Assembly (NCBI GenBank): GCA_036381435.1
Contig: DASVCW010000004.1
Span: 62,001 to 126,000, forward strand
Length of the DNA stretch: 64,000 nucleotides
Direction of reading: 5' to 3'
Source: Fodinibius sp036381435
GTDB taxonomy: Bacteria > Bacteroidota > Rhodothermia > Balneolales > Balneolaceae
Shown: positions 52,099-61,632 of the stretch, piece by piece
How positions within the stretch are numbered: position 1 is the stretch's first letter
Layout of the letters: the number at the start of each line of letters is the position of its first letter
The notes under the pieces: generated by a model
Databases searched by the model: none
Told to the model about the DNA's origin: nothing
The model's input: only the letters and a program-made list of their open reading frames with translations
Made by a program: the position numbers and the translations under genes

Positions 52099-52761
52099 TC
52101 AGTCAAACAGCTTGTCAGGCTGCTTGTCGCTTTTTCTTCGGTTCTTCCATAATTCGGTTAAAATAGGTACCACGGAAAGAAGAATAATGACGATGACGAC
52201 TAGGCCAAAATTATTTTTGACAAAAGGAAGGTTTCCAAAGAAGTAGCCGGCGAAGGTGAAAAGGCCCACCCAAACTATGGCACCCACTATATTATAAAAC
52301 AGAAAACGGGAATAATCCATGGTGGAGGCACCGGCTACGAAAGGGGCATAGGTTCGGACGATAGGCACAAAACGAGCGAGGAAAATGGTTTTACCGCCGT
52401 ATTTGGCAAAAAAGTTTTCGGTACGCTCTAAATATTCAAGTTTAAGTACTTTGGCATCTTTTTTAAAAATATGAACGCCTATAAAAGAACCGGCCCAGTA
52501 GTTGAGGGTATCCCCCAGAATGGCGGCTGCTGTTAAAAGAAGGAAGATTATTACGGGATTGAGGGGACCGTCGGCGCTGAGGGCCCCGGCCGCGAAGAGC
52601 AGTGAATCACCCGGTAGAAAAGGAGTTACCACCAGTCCGGTTTCCGCAAAAATAATCAGGAAGAGGATGCCGTAGGTCCAGTTTCCGTAATTCGCGATCA
52701 TCACCTGCAGGTGGTCGTCAATGTGCAGGATAAAATCGATAAGGGATTTCAGCCACTCCAT
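52099..52761 (-). CDS. DedA-family membrane protein
   Basis: The product has 220 residues and belongs to the DedA/VTT family, now linked to lipid scrambling in the inner membrane. Motifs: TPFLPGDSLLFAAGAL, LGDTLNYWAGSFIGVHIF, and ARFVPIVRTYAPFVAGASTM with the conserved arginines. It starts 5 bases after the stop of the symporter gene, so the two form an operon. Confidence 0.92.
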   Translation of the reverse strand: MEWLKSLIDFILHIDDHLQVMIANYGNWTYGILFLIIFAETGLVVTPFLPGDSLLFAAGALSADGPLNPVIIFLLLTAAAILGDTLNYWAGSFIGVHIFKKDAKVLKLEYLERTENFFAKYGGKTIFLARFVPIVRTYAPFVAGASTMDYSRFLFYNIVGAIVWVGLFTFAGYFFGNLPFVKNNFGLVVIVIILLSVVPILTELWKNRRKSDKQPDKLFD

Positions 52762-52766
52762 TTACA

Positions 52767-54197
52767 TCAGTCTTTAACAGGTGGTGGAGATAACTGTCCT
52801 TTCAGCGGGTAACCTTCAGAGCGGTTCACATAGGTTGCCGCGGTGATGTCACCCACCACGTTGACAGCGGTTCGGCACATATCCAGAATACGGTCAACGC
52901 CCAAAATAATACCGATCAGCGCTGGGTTCACCCCGATAGAAATAAGAATGATTACGATATACGGCAATGAACCACCGGGTACACCGGCCGTACCGATACC
53001 TCCCAAAATAGCCAGATACGCTACGCCGATTTGAGCAGCCAGCCCAAGATCAACCCCTGCCAATTGTGCAATAAATATTACTGTAACCCCCTCATATAAT
53101 GCTGTACCGTTTTGATTGGCCGTGGCGCCTATCGTCAATACAAATGAATTGATTTTTTCAGAAACACCCAGGTTTTCCTCCGACTCTCGCAGTGCTGTAG
53201 GCAAGGTAGCGTTAGATGAAGATGTTGAAAAAGCGGTGACGGCGGTTGTTTTAACTTGTCGAAAGAAATCGATCGGATTCAAAGCGGAAAGGTAATAAAC
53301 GGAAGCTGAATAAACGACGGCTGCGTGAATGAACAGCCCGGCCAGTACCGTTACAATAAACCATAATAGTGCCACAAGCAGATCCATACCAAACGATGCT
53401 ACACTGCTGAATACCAAGCAGGCAACCGCATAAGGGGCCAACCACATGATAGCGTTTATAATTTTGACTGATATCTCAAACAATGCTTCAAAAAAGCCAA
53501 TGAACGGGGCTGCTGTTTTCTTATCGACCAATGTGACGGCAATGCCCAATATGATAGAAAAAAACATGAGGTGAAGCAGGTTGGGCAGGCCTACCAGGGC
53601 ATCAAAGGGATTTCTGGGGATAATTGTGGTAAATATTTGTGTAAGTGCCGGTACATCGGCTTCGTCTATAGCCGCTTTATCAGCCTCGGCCTGACTAACA
53701 AGAGCGGTAGCTCCGGTGCTGTATTCTGCTTGCAGTGCGGCCGCTGTTTCGGGTGAAACAGTTTCTCCCGGGTTAATCAAATTAACCATGGTGATGCCTA
53801 TGACCACCGATAACCCTGATATAACAAGTACGTAAAGAAAGGTTTTTAATCCGACACTCCCCAGTTTTTTTACGTTACCCATGCCTGCGATACCAATAAT
53901 TATGGCCGAAACGATGAGCGGAATCACAATCATCAACAGGAGGCGCAGCCATACTTGGCCGAGGGGTTCAGTGATGTTTTCAATAGCCCAGTTAAGACTG
54001 CTGTTCTCAGGACCTACGGTAAGCGTACAAATAAGACCGGCAAACAACCCTACAAGCAGGCCGATAATGATTTTGGTATGCAGCTCCATCCCACCGCTCT
54101 GCCCCATTTCATCTTCTACATCTTCGCCAAACTTATCGTGTGAATCCTGATCGTGGATTTTATTGTTGTCTTCGTAAACGTCGGAATCGTTTGCCAT
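52767..54197 (-). CDS. Dicarboxylate/amino acid:cation symporter (SLC1/DAACS family)
   Basis: The product has 476 residues. After a polar N-terminal stretch of about 40 residues rich in Asp and Glu, eight transmembrane helices and two re-entrant loops follow. Motifs are AFSTSSSNATLPTALRESEE (HP1, serine-rich) and TIGATANQNGTALYEGVTV (the NMDGT region, here NQNGT). The substitution of MD by QN in that motif may shift cation or substrate use. It is probably Na+- or H+-coupled. DedA follows immediately. Confidence 0.88.
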   Translation of the reverse strand: MANDSDVYEDNNKIHDQDSHDKFGEDVEDEMGQSGGMELHTKIIIGLLVGLFAGLICTLTVGPENSSLNWAIENITEPLGQVWLRLLLMIVIPLIVSAIIIGIAGMGNVKKLGSVGLKTFLYVLVISGLSVVIGITMVNLINPGETVSPETAAALQAEYSTGATALVSQAEADKAAIDEADVPALTQIFTTIIPRNPFDALVGLPNLLHLMFFSIILGIAVTLVDKKTAAPFIGFFEALFEISVKIINAIMWLAPYAVACLVFSSVASFGMDLLVALLWFIVTVLAGLFIHAAVVYSASVYYLSALNPIDFFRQVKTTAVTAFSTSSSNATLPTALRESEENLGVSEKINSFVLTIGATANQNGTALYEGVTVIFIAQLAGVDLGLAAQIGVAYLAILGGIGTAGVPGGSLPYIVIILISIGVNPALIGIILGVDRILDMCRTAVNVVGDITAATYVNRSEGYPLKGQLSPPPVKD

Positions 54198-54368
54198 AAA
54201 TGGTATATTACTTTTTTAGCCTTATCTGTAGGAAAGTCGGTCGTATAATTCGCGTCAATATATATAACTGGAATATCGAACACAAAAAGAGAGGGCGATA
54301 AATTGTAATTTTTTATGAAGGGAGAATTCACCAAAGTTAGATTTTGAGTAAGTAAAATAATTATAGAA
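54198..54368. other. Spacer upstream of the symporter gene
   Basis: AT-rich sequence with the promoter region of the symporter-DedA operon; no gene or clear motif seen. Confidence 0.25.
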
Positions 54369-54545
54369 GGCCATCCCCCTGCGCCCCCTTCAAAGGGGGA
54401 CTTCTGCTGAATTATCTGCGATAATTCAGTTCTTTTAAAATTATAACTTTTTTATAGTAGAAATACCGTTAATTATAGGATCAAATCCGCTGATGGAATC
54501 AGCGGAATATTCTTCCCCCTTCGAAGGGGGCGCAGGGGGATGGCC
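54369..54545. mobile_element. Full copy of the G/C-rich terminal-inverted-repeat element (best copy)
   Basis: The ends ggccatccccctgcgccccc and gggggcgcagggggatggcc are perfect inverted repeats. Inside are aattatctgcgataattcag and ccgctgatggaatcagcgg, shared with copies at 21850 and 39377. It ends 16 bases before the MATE gene stop. Confidence 0.65.
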
Positions 54546-54561
54546 TTATGGATAATCGCGA

Positions 54562-55962
54562 TCAAATACTTTCTGTAGGATGATGCACAGGCGAGACTTT
54601 CTTTGATTTCGTCAGTACATAAAAACGAATATTATGCAGAATAGCGGCAATGGTAAGTCCGGCGATGAGACCAATCCACAGGCCCTGAGGTCCGACTCCT
54701 TTCATAATTCCAAGATAGTAGCCGAGCGGGAGCCCCACCAGCCAGTAGGCGATGAAGTTCACAATCATCGGAATTTTGGTGTCTTTGAGCCCGCGTAAAG
54801 CCCCGTAACTGCTCACTTGCAGTCCGTCGGAAATTTGGAAAATTGCAGCCATATAAAGAAGACTGATAGCCACTTCTTTTACGGCGACATCATCCGTATA
54901 AATATCGGTGATGGCACCGGGAAACAGATAAATGATAACGCCGGTAAAACTCATAAAAAGGGTAGCAAGCCCGATACCTACATAACCGCGAAAACGCGCA
55001 TCGAAAATGGAATTTTTGCCAACTGCATTGCCTACACGCGTGGTGATGGCGATTGAAAGCCCGAAGGGAACCATGAACATCATAGCCGCAAAATTAAGCG
55101 CTACTTGATGACCTGCTACAGCGGCGGCACCCAGAGAGCCCATCAACAGGCTTACGACAGCAAACATGGTGACTTCCATTGTAGAACTGAGTCCTATAGG
55201 AATACCAACGCGCAGAATTTCTTTGGCATAATGCCAGTCGGGCAACTTTATGGATGAAAAAATATCAAAGCGGTCATAAGGTTTGTGATTCATCGTAAAG
55301 ATGAGCATCCCCAAAAACATTGCAAAGCCGGAGATGGCCGAAGAATATCCAGTACCGGCGGCTCCTAAAGCTGGCAGGCCCAGTTTGCCATACATTAAAA
55401 TGTAGTTGCCGGGAATGTTTACCAGAAGGCCGAGCAGGGCTACGTACATAGCGGGACGGGTTACCGACATCCCCTCATTAAAAAAGCGAAGAGCCATATA
55501 GCCGAATATGCCAAAAACGCCCCATGAAATGGCATTCAGGTAACTTTGAGCAACCGGAATGATGGTAGGGGTGACATCAAGGAAAATCATCACAATTTCC
55601 AGATTACGGAGCAGGAAGAAAATGGGGATGGCCATAATCTGACTAAGCCAAAGGGCCTGGCGCACGTTTACGCCGATTTCATCTAAATTCCGGGCACCTA
55701 CCAGTTGGGCAATAATAGGAGTAACAGCCATCAAAATGCCTGCTGCCAGCATGATGAGGGGCGTAAAAACAGCTCCGCCCACAGCTACGGCGGCAAGCGT
55801 TTGAGCAGAGAGATTCCCTGCCATCACCGTATCCACAAAGTTCATGGACATCTGTAAAAGCTGGGCGATAATCACCGGCAGACCGATTTTGAGTGTCAGT
55901 CCGGCCTCTTTACGAATATTATGTTTTTCTGATTTGAAGTACGAAAACACGGGATGAATCAA
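54562..55962 (-). CDS. MATE-family multidrug exporter
   Basis: The product has 466 residues and twelve transmembrane helices in two similar halves. TLKIGLPVIIAQLLQMSMNFVDTVMAGNLS and the equivalent ILRVGIPIGLSSTMEVTMF start the halves; motif FAAMMFMVPFGLSIAITTRVGNAVG is family-typical. It exports cationic compounds in exchange for Na+ or H+. No ATG is near the start; the frame opens with TTG at 55962 or GTG at 55950, so the first residues are uncertain. Confidence 0.9.
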   Translation of the reverse strand: MIHPVFSYFKSEKHNIRKEAGLTLKIGLPVIIAQLLQMSMNFVDTVMAGNLSAQTLAAVAVGGAVFTPLIMLAAGILMAVTPIIAQLVGARNLDEIGVNVRQALWLSQIMAIPIFFLLRNLEIVMIFLDVTPTIIPVAQSYLNAISWGVFGIFGYMALRFFNEGMSVTRPAMYVALLGLLVNIPGNYILMYGKLGLPALGAAGTGYSSAISGFAMFLGMLIFTMNHKPYDRFDIFSSIKLPDWHYAKEILRVGIPIGLSSTMEVTMFAVVSLLMGSLGAAAVAGHQVALNFAAMMFMVPFGLSIAITTRVGNAVGKNSIFDARFRGYVGIGLATLFMSFTGVIIYLFPGAITDIYTDDVAVKEVAISLLYMAAIFQISDGLQVSSYGALRGLKDTKIPMIVNFIAYWLVGLPLGYYLGIMKGVGPQGLWIGLIAGLTIAAILHNIRFYVLTKSKKVSPVHHPTESI

Positions 55963-56128
55963 CTGAAATTTGAGAATCGCGTATGGTACGAAAAGTGTGG
56001 CCTAAAAGACAGGAAGGAGACAGAGAATTTTTCTTTATTGAATTTGAAAAGAAATATTCTAAGTTTGATAAAAAGATAAAGGGAGAACAGTTAGGAAAGT
56101 ACGATCATGGGAAATAATTTTTAAAACT

Positions 56129-57337
56129 ATGAAATTCAGAAAAGATACATGGCTAATAGCGTTGGTCACCGTTTTACTGGGCTCCTGTGAGTTACTGGGC
56201 ATTGGCGGGGATGATGAAAAGAGTAGCGAGAAAGGGCTGCCTAAACTTGTGTGGACCAAAAAAGAAGTGGGAAGATCTGCCGCCCCGCTGGTAGATCATA
56301 ATTCAGCTTATCTTTTAGGAATTGGAGAACTAATTAAATTAAACCCCGAAACAGGAGAAGAATATTGGAGCACCCCCGTTCATGAAATTTGGGATCCAGC
56401 CCCATTAAGACCATTCATTCAATCTAAAAAGCGGTTATTTGCCCATTTTGGAGAAAGCATAAGGGCATGGAACAAAACAAATGGCAGTGTAGCATGGACT
56501 TTTTCAACCGGTTTAGAGGGGCCTTTTTTTTCAGGGGATTCTATTGCAGTGAGATTTTCTGAAATAGCCCAATCAGCTGATAGATTATTTGTGGGTGTTA
56601 AAAATGAAGTGGTAGCAATCTCTAAAGCGGATGGAAGTGTTGATTATCGAATAACTCTTAAAAAACTTGCATCCGACAGTATTCAGCAAAAAACATTTAG
56701 TCCTGTAGTTTCAGTAGGCCCCAATCCTGTTTTGTATGTTCCAACTATATTTCAAGAAAATGGTGTGGGAGGAAATTTATTTGGCTATGATGCAAAAACG
56801 GGGGAGCAGCTTTTTGCTTTCAAAATGCATGAACTTTTAGAAGATACTGTACAGTCGCCATACTTTATTGAAGATATTGGAATCAGCGGAGATAAGCTCA
56901 TTTTATTAATCAATTATTCTCTGGTTGCAGTGAATCGTTTTACAGGTGAACTTATTTGGTCTACCGAAAAGGCTTACACTTCATCTATTTATGTAGAAAA
57001 CAAAAGCATTTTTACTAGTGGGTTTGCCGACTTATATCGTTTTGATGCGAATAGCGGACAGTTGATATGGCATATAGAAGGCCAGTCTATAAACTTATCT
57101 ACCCAAGTCCTCATAAAGGAGGACCGGTTATACCGTAATTTGATAAGTCCTTTTTCAAGTCGAGTTCAGATATTGGACGTTAAAAATGGAGCTGTTCTTA
57201 AAGCAATAAATGCTTCGGCTTTCCAGCAAACGGAGCCTTTTTTATCATTTCCTAATTCAATCGCAGTGTATGATAACTATTTAATTACTCAAAATGATTT
57301 AAACACCTACGGTATAAAATTTGATAAAGATAAGTAG
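56129..57337 (+). CDS. PQQ-repeat (beta-propeller) lipoprotein
   Basis: The product has 402 residues. A lipoprotein signal (TWLIALVTVLLGSCELL, Cys20) is followed by beta-propeller blades with the PQQ/BamB-like pattern: LNPETGEEYWSTPVH, WNKTNGSVAWTFSTG, VNRFTGELIWSTEK, FDANSGQLIWHIEG. No catalytic residues are evident, so it may be a scaffold or binding protein at the cell envelope. It resembles BamB in layout but is not next to other Bam genes. Confidence 0.8.
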   Translation: MKFRKDTWLIALVTVLLGSCELLGIGGDDEKSSEKGLPKLVWTKKEVGRSAAPLVDHNSAYLLGIGELIKLNPETGEEYWSTPVHEIWDPAPLRPFIQSKKRLFAHFGESIRAWNKTNGSVAWTFSTGLEGPFFSGDSIAVRFSEIAQSADRLFVGVKNEVVAISKADGSVDYRITLKKLASDSIQQKTFSPVVSVGPNPVLYVPTIFQENGVGGNLFGYDAKTGEQLFAFKMHELLEDTVQSPYFIEDIGISGDKLILLINYSLVAVNRFTGELIWSTEKAYTSSIYVENKSIFTSGFADLYRFDANSGQLIWHIEGQSINLSTQVLIKEDRLYRNLISPFSSRVQILDVKNGAVLKAINASAFQQTEPFLSFPNSIAVYDNYLITQNDLNTYGIKFDKDK

Positions 57338-57497
57338 GAAGATCAACTTGGGCAGCTTCCTAATATCATGAGGTGCACTCCCGAACGTTCAGAGAGCGGA
57401 GTCCTTGCAAGATCCTTGACTATTCGTTCCGCCGCGGAGCGAACGGAACGAGAGAAATGTCTAACTTCCAATCTCAAACTTCTCTAACCTCCAACCT
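57338..57497. repeat. Spacer with palindrome between the PQQ gene and the sensor kinase
   Basis: cgttccgccgcggagcgaac (57424-57443) is a palindromic unit similar to ccgtcgctctgcggcgctga at 29808. It lies between convergent genes. A ccaatctcaaact / cctccaacctct stretch follows. Confidence 0.4.
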
Positions 57498-60400
57498 CTA
57501 TTCTTCAAACAAAGGCAATTTTATCACAAAAGTAGTCCCTTCTCCTACAACTGAAGCAAAGGTAATGCTGCCTTCATGAGCTTCGATGATTTTCTTGCAG
57601 ATGGCCAGCCCCAGTCCTGTGCCACTGGATTTGGTTGAAAAATTGGGGACAAAAATATTGGAGCGATCTTCTTCGGGAATCCCTTCACCTGTATCCTCAA
57701 CTTCTACAAAAGCATTCTGCTGTTTTCTATAGAGACGAAGAGCAATTTCACCACCCTCCGGCATCGCTTCATAGGCATTTTTAACCAGGTTGATAACCAC
57801 CCTTTTAAGCTCATCAGCCGCACCCAGTACAAAAACAGAACCGTTTTCTTGTTGAAATGAAATTCTTATTTGTTCATCATGCTTATAAAGGGTGGTGACG
57901 GATGACAAAACAGAGGCAAGATCAACTTTGGTAAATTCCTCTTCAATGGGCTGGGAGAATTTTGAAAAGTCGGAAGCGATATTACTTAATGACTGAATTT
58001 GTTCAATCAAATTCGCCGTTATCTTTTGAATATATTTTTTAAGCTCCTCCGCATCGTATTTGTCGGTTTCAAGCTGCCGTTCCAGGTGCTGAACGTTTAA
58101 TTTCATGGGCGTAAGCGGATTTTTAATCTCATGAGCTACCTGTTGGGCCATTTCTTTCCAAGCCGCTTCCCGCTCAGCCGACGCTAACTCTTTTTGAAGC
58201 TTCTTCAGCCGGAAAACCATCTTGTTGTAAGCTATTGCCAGGCTGCCAATTTCATCTTTGCTGGTAACCTGAATGGTTGTGTCAAGACGTCCGGACGAAA
58301 TTTTGTTGAGCCCCTTTTGAATATGAACCAGCGGACGTGTTAATTTTTGTGAAATAAAAGCCGAACCAAGCACAAAAAGGCCAAAAATAAGCAGGTATGC
58401 CAGAATAAGATAACTGGTGGTTTCAAGAAGCTGCTGGTCGTACTTTGGGGATTCTAAAAAAGTTGGAATAGCAATGGTCGCTACAGGGTTGTTTTCCCCA
58501 TCCAGAATAGAACGATAACCGATCAAAAGCGGCTGGCCGGCAAGGTTCACGGTTGAATAAGCGTCGAGCTGTTGTTGAATAAAAAGCTGTTCATAAATTT
58601 CAAAGGGCAGCGCGGCGGGGAGCAGATGCTGCTGATAAATCTGCGGCGTGGTAGATTCGGTTACCACACGATTGGCATAAAAAGTGGCATCCACGTTTAA
58701 AGGCGTTGTCACAGAATCAAGTGAAAAAGAAGAGCTGATATTGGCATTTTCCTGAATAGCAGTATTTTCTTCAATCGCTTCTGAAAGAGTTGCAAGCTTA
58801 TCAAACAACTCCTGTCGTACAATATCCTGATTTTGTTGTTTAATAGCATAGTGTGACGTAGCCACCAAAAAGCTGAGAAATATGAGCGTAGCGAGTAAAA
58901 AATTATCTAAAATTCGATCCTGAAAGCGCGTGTCATTACCCATAAAAGAGGCTCGCTTTCGGTTAAAAAGCTGGTTCAGAAGCATCCAAAAACAGCCGAT
59001 TATTAAAAGAGTGAAGCTGAATCGAAAAAAGGAGAATAAAATCACCCGGTAATCGGCCAGAGTGGTACTAATTTTAATAGTTTGATCCGGAGTGTTCTTC
59101 CATAACAAGGTACGGTAAGAATATTCTTCGGCATGTTCGGTCAGATAGATTAAAGAATCGTTTTGCAGCGCCTGCAGCTTATTTTCTGCTAACGTCTGAT
59201 ATTTGGGAAAATAACCCGTAAAGCCCCGCTGTGCTGAATTTAAAAGGTTCCCGTTTTCATACTTTTGCATCAGGTAGGCGGTATTCCAGTCTTCATAAGT
59301 GAGTGAAGCCATCACCGCGCGAATGGGTTTATTAAACTGAGGCCTTTCTTTATAAATGGAAGCTAAAATCCAAGCGATGGGCGTTTCATCTGAGGCGCCG
59401 AAAACGGGAATCCATCCCCGGTAAAAAGTGCGGTAATTTTCCTGGTTGATAAGCTGCGGGAGCTGAATAACAGGTCTTAGGGTTGATTTAGTGATTTGCT
59501 CGATTTCAGTGACGACCTTTAGGGTAGGGATGCTAAAGATTCTGATCCAATTTGGAGAATTAAGATCGGTGGCATAGTCGGCGATCAGCTCACCCGAGGC
59601 ATCAATAAGCTGCAGATCAAAAGAATAAGTGTTCCAGTTCGGTAAAAGAAAGCCCTGTATGGTTTGGGTGAAACGTGCCTGTAAACTTGCCTGGTTATTT
59701 TGAAGGTCTTCTTCGGTGACTTCCCGAAATTCCTTTCCAAGATTTGTCAGCAATTGTTCGGTAAGTTCAGCGGCAAAGGGATCTTCTTCCCGGGCATAAC
59801 TTACAGCCGCTTGCCAGAGCGCTTTATCGGTATTTTGAAGTGCCGCCCGGTAAATGACGGGGGTACCGACGGCGGCAATTAGCAAGCTGTATAACACCAC
59901 TTTCCGTAAAGGCGACAGTGCTTTAACCCATTCCAATTTTTTAAAATACCCAACGGAAAGGACCATAACGATAATAAAACTGAATATGCTTGAAGAAAAT
60001 ATCCAGTTGAGAACCATTGGGTCAGGAACGTAAAGTTGAAACACCAAAAGGCCCACGATAAATACCGCTGCCAGAACCGAAGCGGAAAGTTTGAAATGTT
60101 CGGCAGTAACTTTAAACAGAAGTCGATTTAAAGCGACAAGAATTGTGCCCAAAGCCAAAACGGCCATTCCAAGAGCCAGATAAAGAATGATGATACTCCA
60201 GCCGGGAAAGATGCGGAGGTCTAAAAGCGGGATGCCTGCGTTTACCGTAGCTTGATACAAAATATCAAAGAGAAGGGGAATACTAAGTGCATTTATCGCC
60301 CCGAAAACAGTTGCAAGGCCAAGAGTGCTTAGATAGCGGTTTGCCCCCACCTTACGACGAAGATGGAGTAGTTTTCGGCTAAGAGTAACTGAAGCAAGGA

Positions 60401-61379
60401 GAGCGAAAGCTGCATTCACACAGAGAGCACTTAAATTTTCCACCATGGTTGTCCACTCCGGTTCCGCAGATTCTGTCAGCGCCAGTATCCAGTGTGAGGG
60501 CATTTCGGTGTAGGCCAAAATGGCCCAGCCTGCTCCTATAAAAAATAGCTGCAGCAGTAGTCCTTGCCAATTGGACAGGCGGTCGGCGGCTCCGAACAGC
60601 AGAAATACTAAAACCACAAAACACAGAATGGAAAATATGGATCTCCAAAACCGCGTATTTTGCTCCCACCGGGCCTGGGCCTGTTGAAATTCATCGGCTG
60701 TGGCATAGACAACACCTACTGAATCACCTTCTAAATTTGATAACTGCTGGGTTTGAACCGGTTCACCCGAAGGTTCACTAAAAATGCTAAAATCAACGGG
60801 GTAGGCGGTTGATAATTCATCAGAATTGAAAATGTTAAACTCACTGCGATCGCCAATAGGCAGCGGGTTGCTTTGCTCAATTCGGTAACGGGCATATAAA
60901 TCGTAAGAAATACTTTTGGCACTATCCTGAACGCTGAATGGAATATGAGCTTCCCAGTAGATAACGTTGTTGAACCTGCGGATATAGACTGATAACTCTT
61001 GTTCATCGTCTTCTGCTTCATTCATGCCTTGCAGGGCAAAACCCTTCCAAACAATGGGATGATTATTGTGATATAAAGCGACGCTCCAAAAGCCTGGAAA
61101 CTGATTCAGGGTATTATAAAGCGAGGATGATGTGGTTTGATGCAGCATGGACTGAAAAGTAGCCGCCAGGCTCTCCGCCCGATTAAGCAGCTCTTTTTGT
61201 TCTTGCAGGAAAAAGTCAGCCGCTTTAGAAAGGCTTTGTTCAATGGCTTGTTCATTATTTACCGGTGAAGGTTTCACTCCATACCGCCAGCCTTCGAGCG
61301 CGAGCAGCAGAAGCAGCAGCCCCAGTAATGTCCACCCCAGAAGGCGGTAAAGGTTATCGGTTTCAATAAATTTTTGCAT
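57498..61379 (-). CDS. Very large NtrY-like sensor histidine kinase
   Basis: At 1293 residues this is unusually large. An N-terminal transmembrane helix (about 13-30) and a periplasmic sensor of about 210 residues are followed by many helices (about 243-500), a second large extracytoplasmic region (about 510-780), helices near 785-850, another extracytoplasmic part (about 850-985), a helix near 993 and a HAMP domain (about 1005-1060). Then come HisKA with His1083 (VAHEIKNPLTPMKLN) and HATPase (NLVKNAYEAMPEGG, VEDTGEGIPEED, SSGTGLGLAICKKIIEA). The H-box with PLTPMKL is typical of NtrY-like kinases. No response-regulator gene is next to it. Confidence 0.88.
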   Translation of the reverse strand: MQKFIETDNLYRLLGWTLLGLLLLLLALEGWRYGVKPSPVNNEQAIEQSLSKAADFFLQEQKELLNRAESLAATFQSMLHQTTSSSLYNTLNQFPGFWSVALYHNNHPIVWKGFALQGMNEAEDDEQELSVYIRRFNNVIYWEAHIPFSVQDSAKSISYDLYARYRIEQSNPLPIGDRSEFNIFNSDELSTAYPVDFSIFSEPSGEPVQTQQLSNLEGDSVGVVYATADEFQQAQARWEQNTRFWRSIFSILCFVVLVFLLFGAADRLSNWQGLLLQLFFIGAGWAILAYTEMPSHWILALTESAEPEWTTMVENLSALCVNAAFALLASVTLSRKLLHLRRKVGANRYLSTLGLATVFGAINALSIPLLFDILYQATVNAGIPLLDLRIFPGWSIIILYLALGMAVLALGTILVALNRLLFKVTAEHFKLSASVLAAVFIVGLLVFQLYVPDPMVLNWIFSSSIFSFIIVMVLSVGYFKKLEWVKALSPLRKVVLYSLLIAAVGTPVIYRAALQNTDKALWQAAVSYAREEDPFAAELTEQLLTNLGKEFREVTEEDLQNNQASLQARFTQTIQGFLLPNWNTYSFDLQLIDASGELIADYATDLNSPNWIRIFSIPTLKVVTEIEQITKSTLRPVIQLPQLINQENYRTFYRGWIPVFGASDETPIAWILASIYKERPQFNKPIRAVMASLTYEDWNTAYLMQKYENGNLLNSAQRGFTGYFPKYQTLAENKLQALQNDSLIYLTEHAEEYSYRTLLWKNTPDQTIKISTTLADYRVILFSFFRFSFTLLIIGCFWMLLNQLFNRKRASFMGNDTRFQDRILDNFLLATLIFLSFLVATSHYAIKQQNQDIVRQELFDKLATLSEAIEENTAIQENANISSSFSLDSVTTPLNVDATFYANRVVTESTTPQIYQQHLLPAALPFEIYEQLFIQQQLDAYSTVNLAGQPLLIGYRSILDGENNPVATIAIPTFLESPKYDQQLLETTSYLILAYLLIFGLFVLGSAFISQKLTRPLVHIQKGLNKISSGRLDTTIQVTSKDEIGSLAIAYNKMVFRLKKLQKELASAEREAAWKEMAQQVAHEIKNPLTPMKLNVQHLERQLETDKYDAEELKKYIQKITANLIEQIQSLSNIASDFSKFSQPIEEEFTKVDLASVLSSVTTLYKHDEQIRISFQQENGSVFVLGAADELKRVVINLVKNAYEAMPEGGEIALRLYRKQQNAFVEVEDTGEGIPEEDRSNIFVPNFSTKSSGTGLGLAICKKIIEAHEGSITFASVVGEGTTFVIKLPLFEE

Positions 61380-61400
61380 GGTAAATAATCAACTCATTTT

Positions 61401-61609
61401 GCCACTAAAGCACGAAAACACGGAAAAATTACTTTTAGGAGTCTACGAAAAAAACTTATGCCACCCTGAATTTTATTCAGGGTCTACAAACAGGAAGTGT
61501 ATCAACTGTTTTTAAATAACGATTAGCTACTGATGCTGAAACAAGTTCAGCATGACATAATAAGGTTTTTAAAGGCTCCTTTTAGTGCTTCCGTGTTTCT
61601 GTGGTAAAA
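61401..61609. repeat. Nested inverted repeats upstream of the kinase gene
   Basis: Outer arms ccactaaagcacgaaaacac (61402) and gtgcttccgtgtttctgtgg (61585) face each other. Inside are ccctgaattttattcaggg (61474-61492) and gctgaaacaagttcagc (61535-61551). No gene. Confidence 0.55.
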
Positions 61610-61632
61610 ACCTAAGCAAATATGAACCGAAT

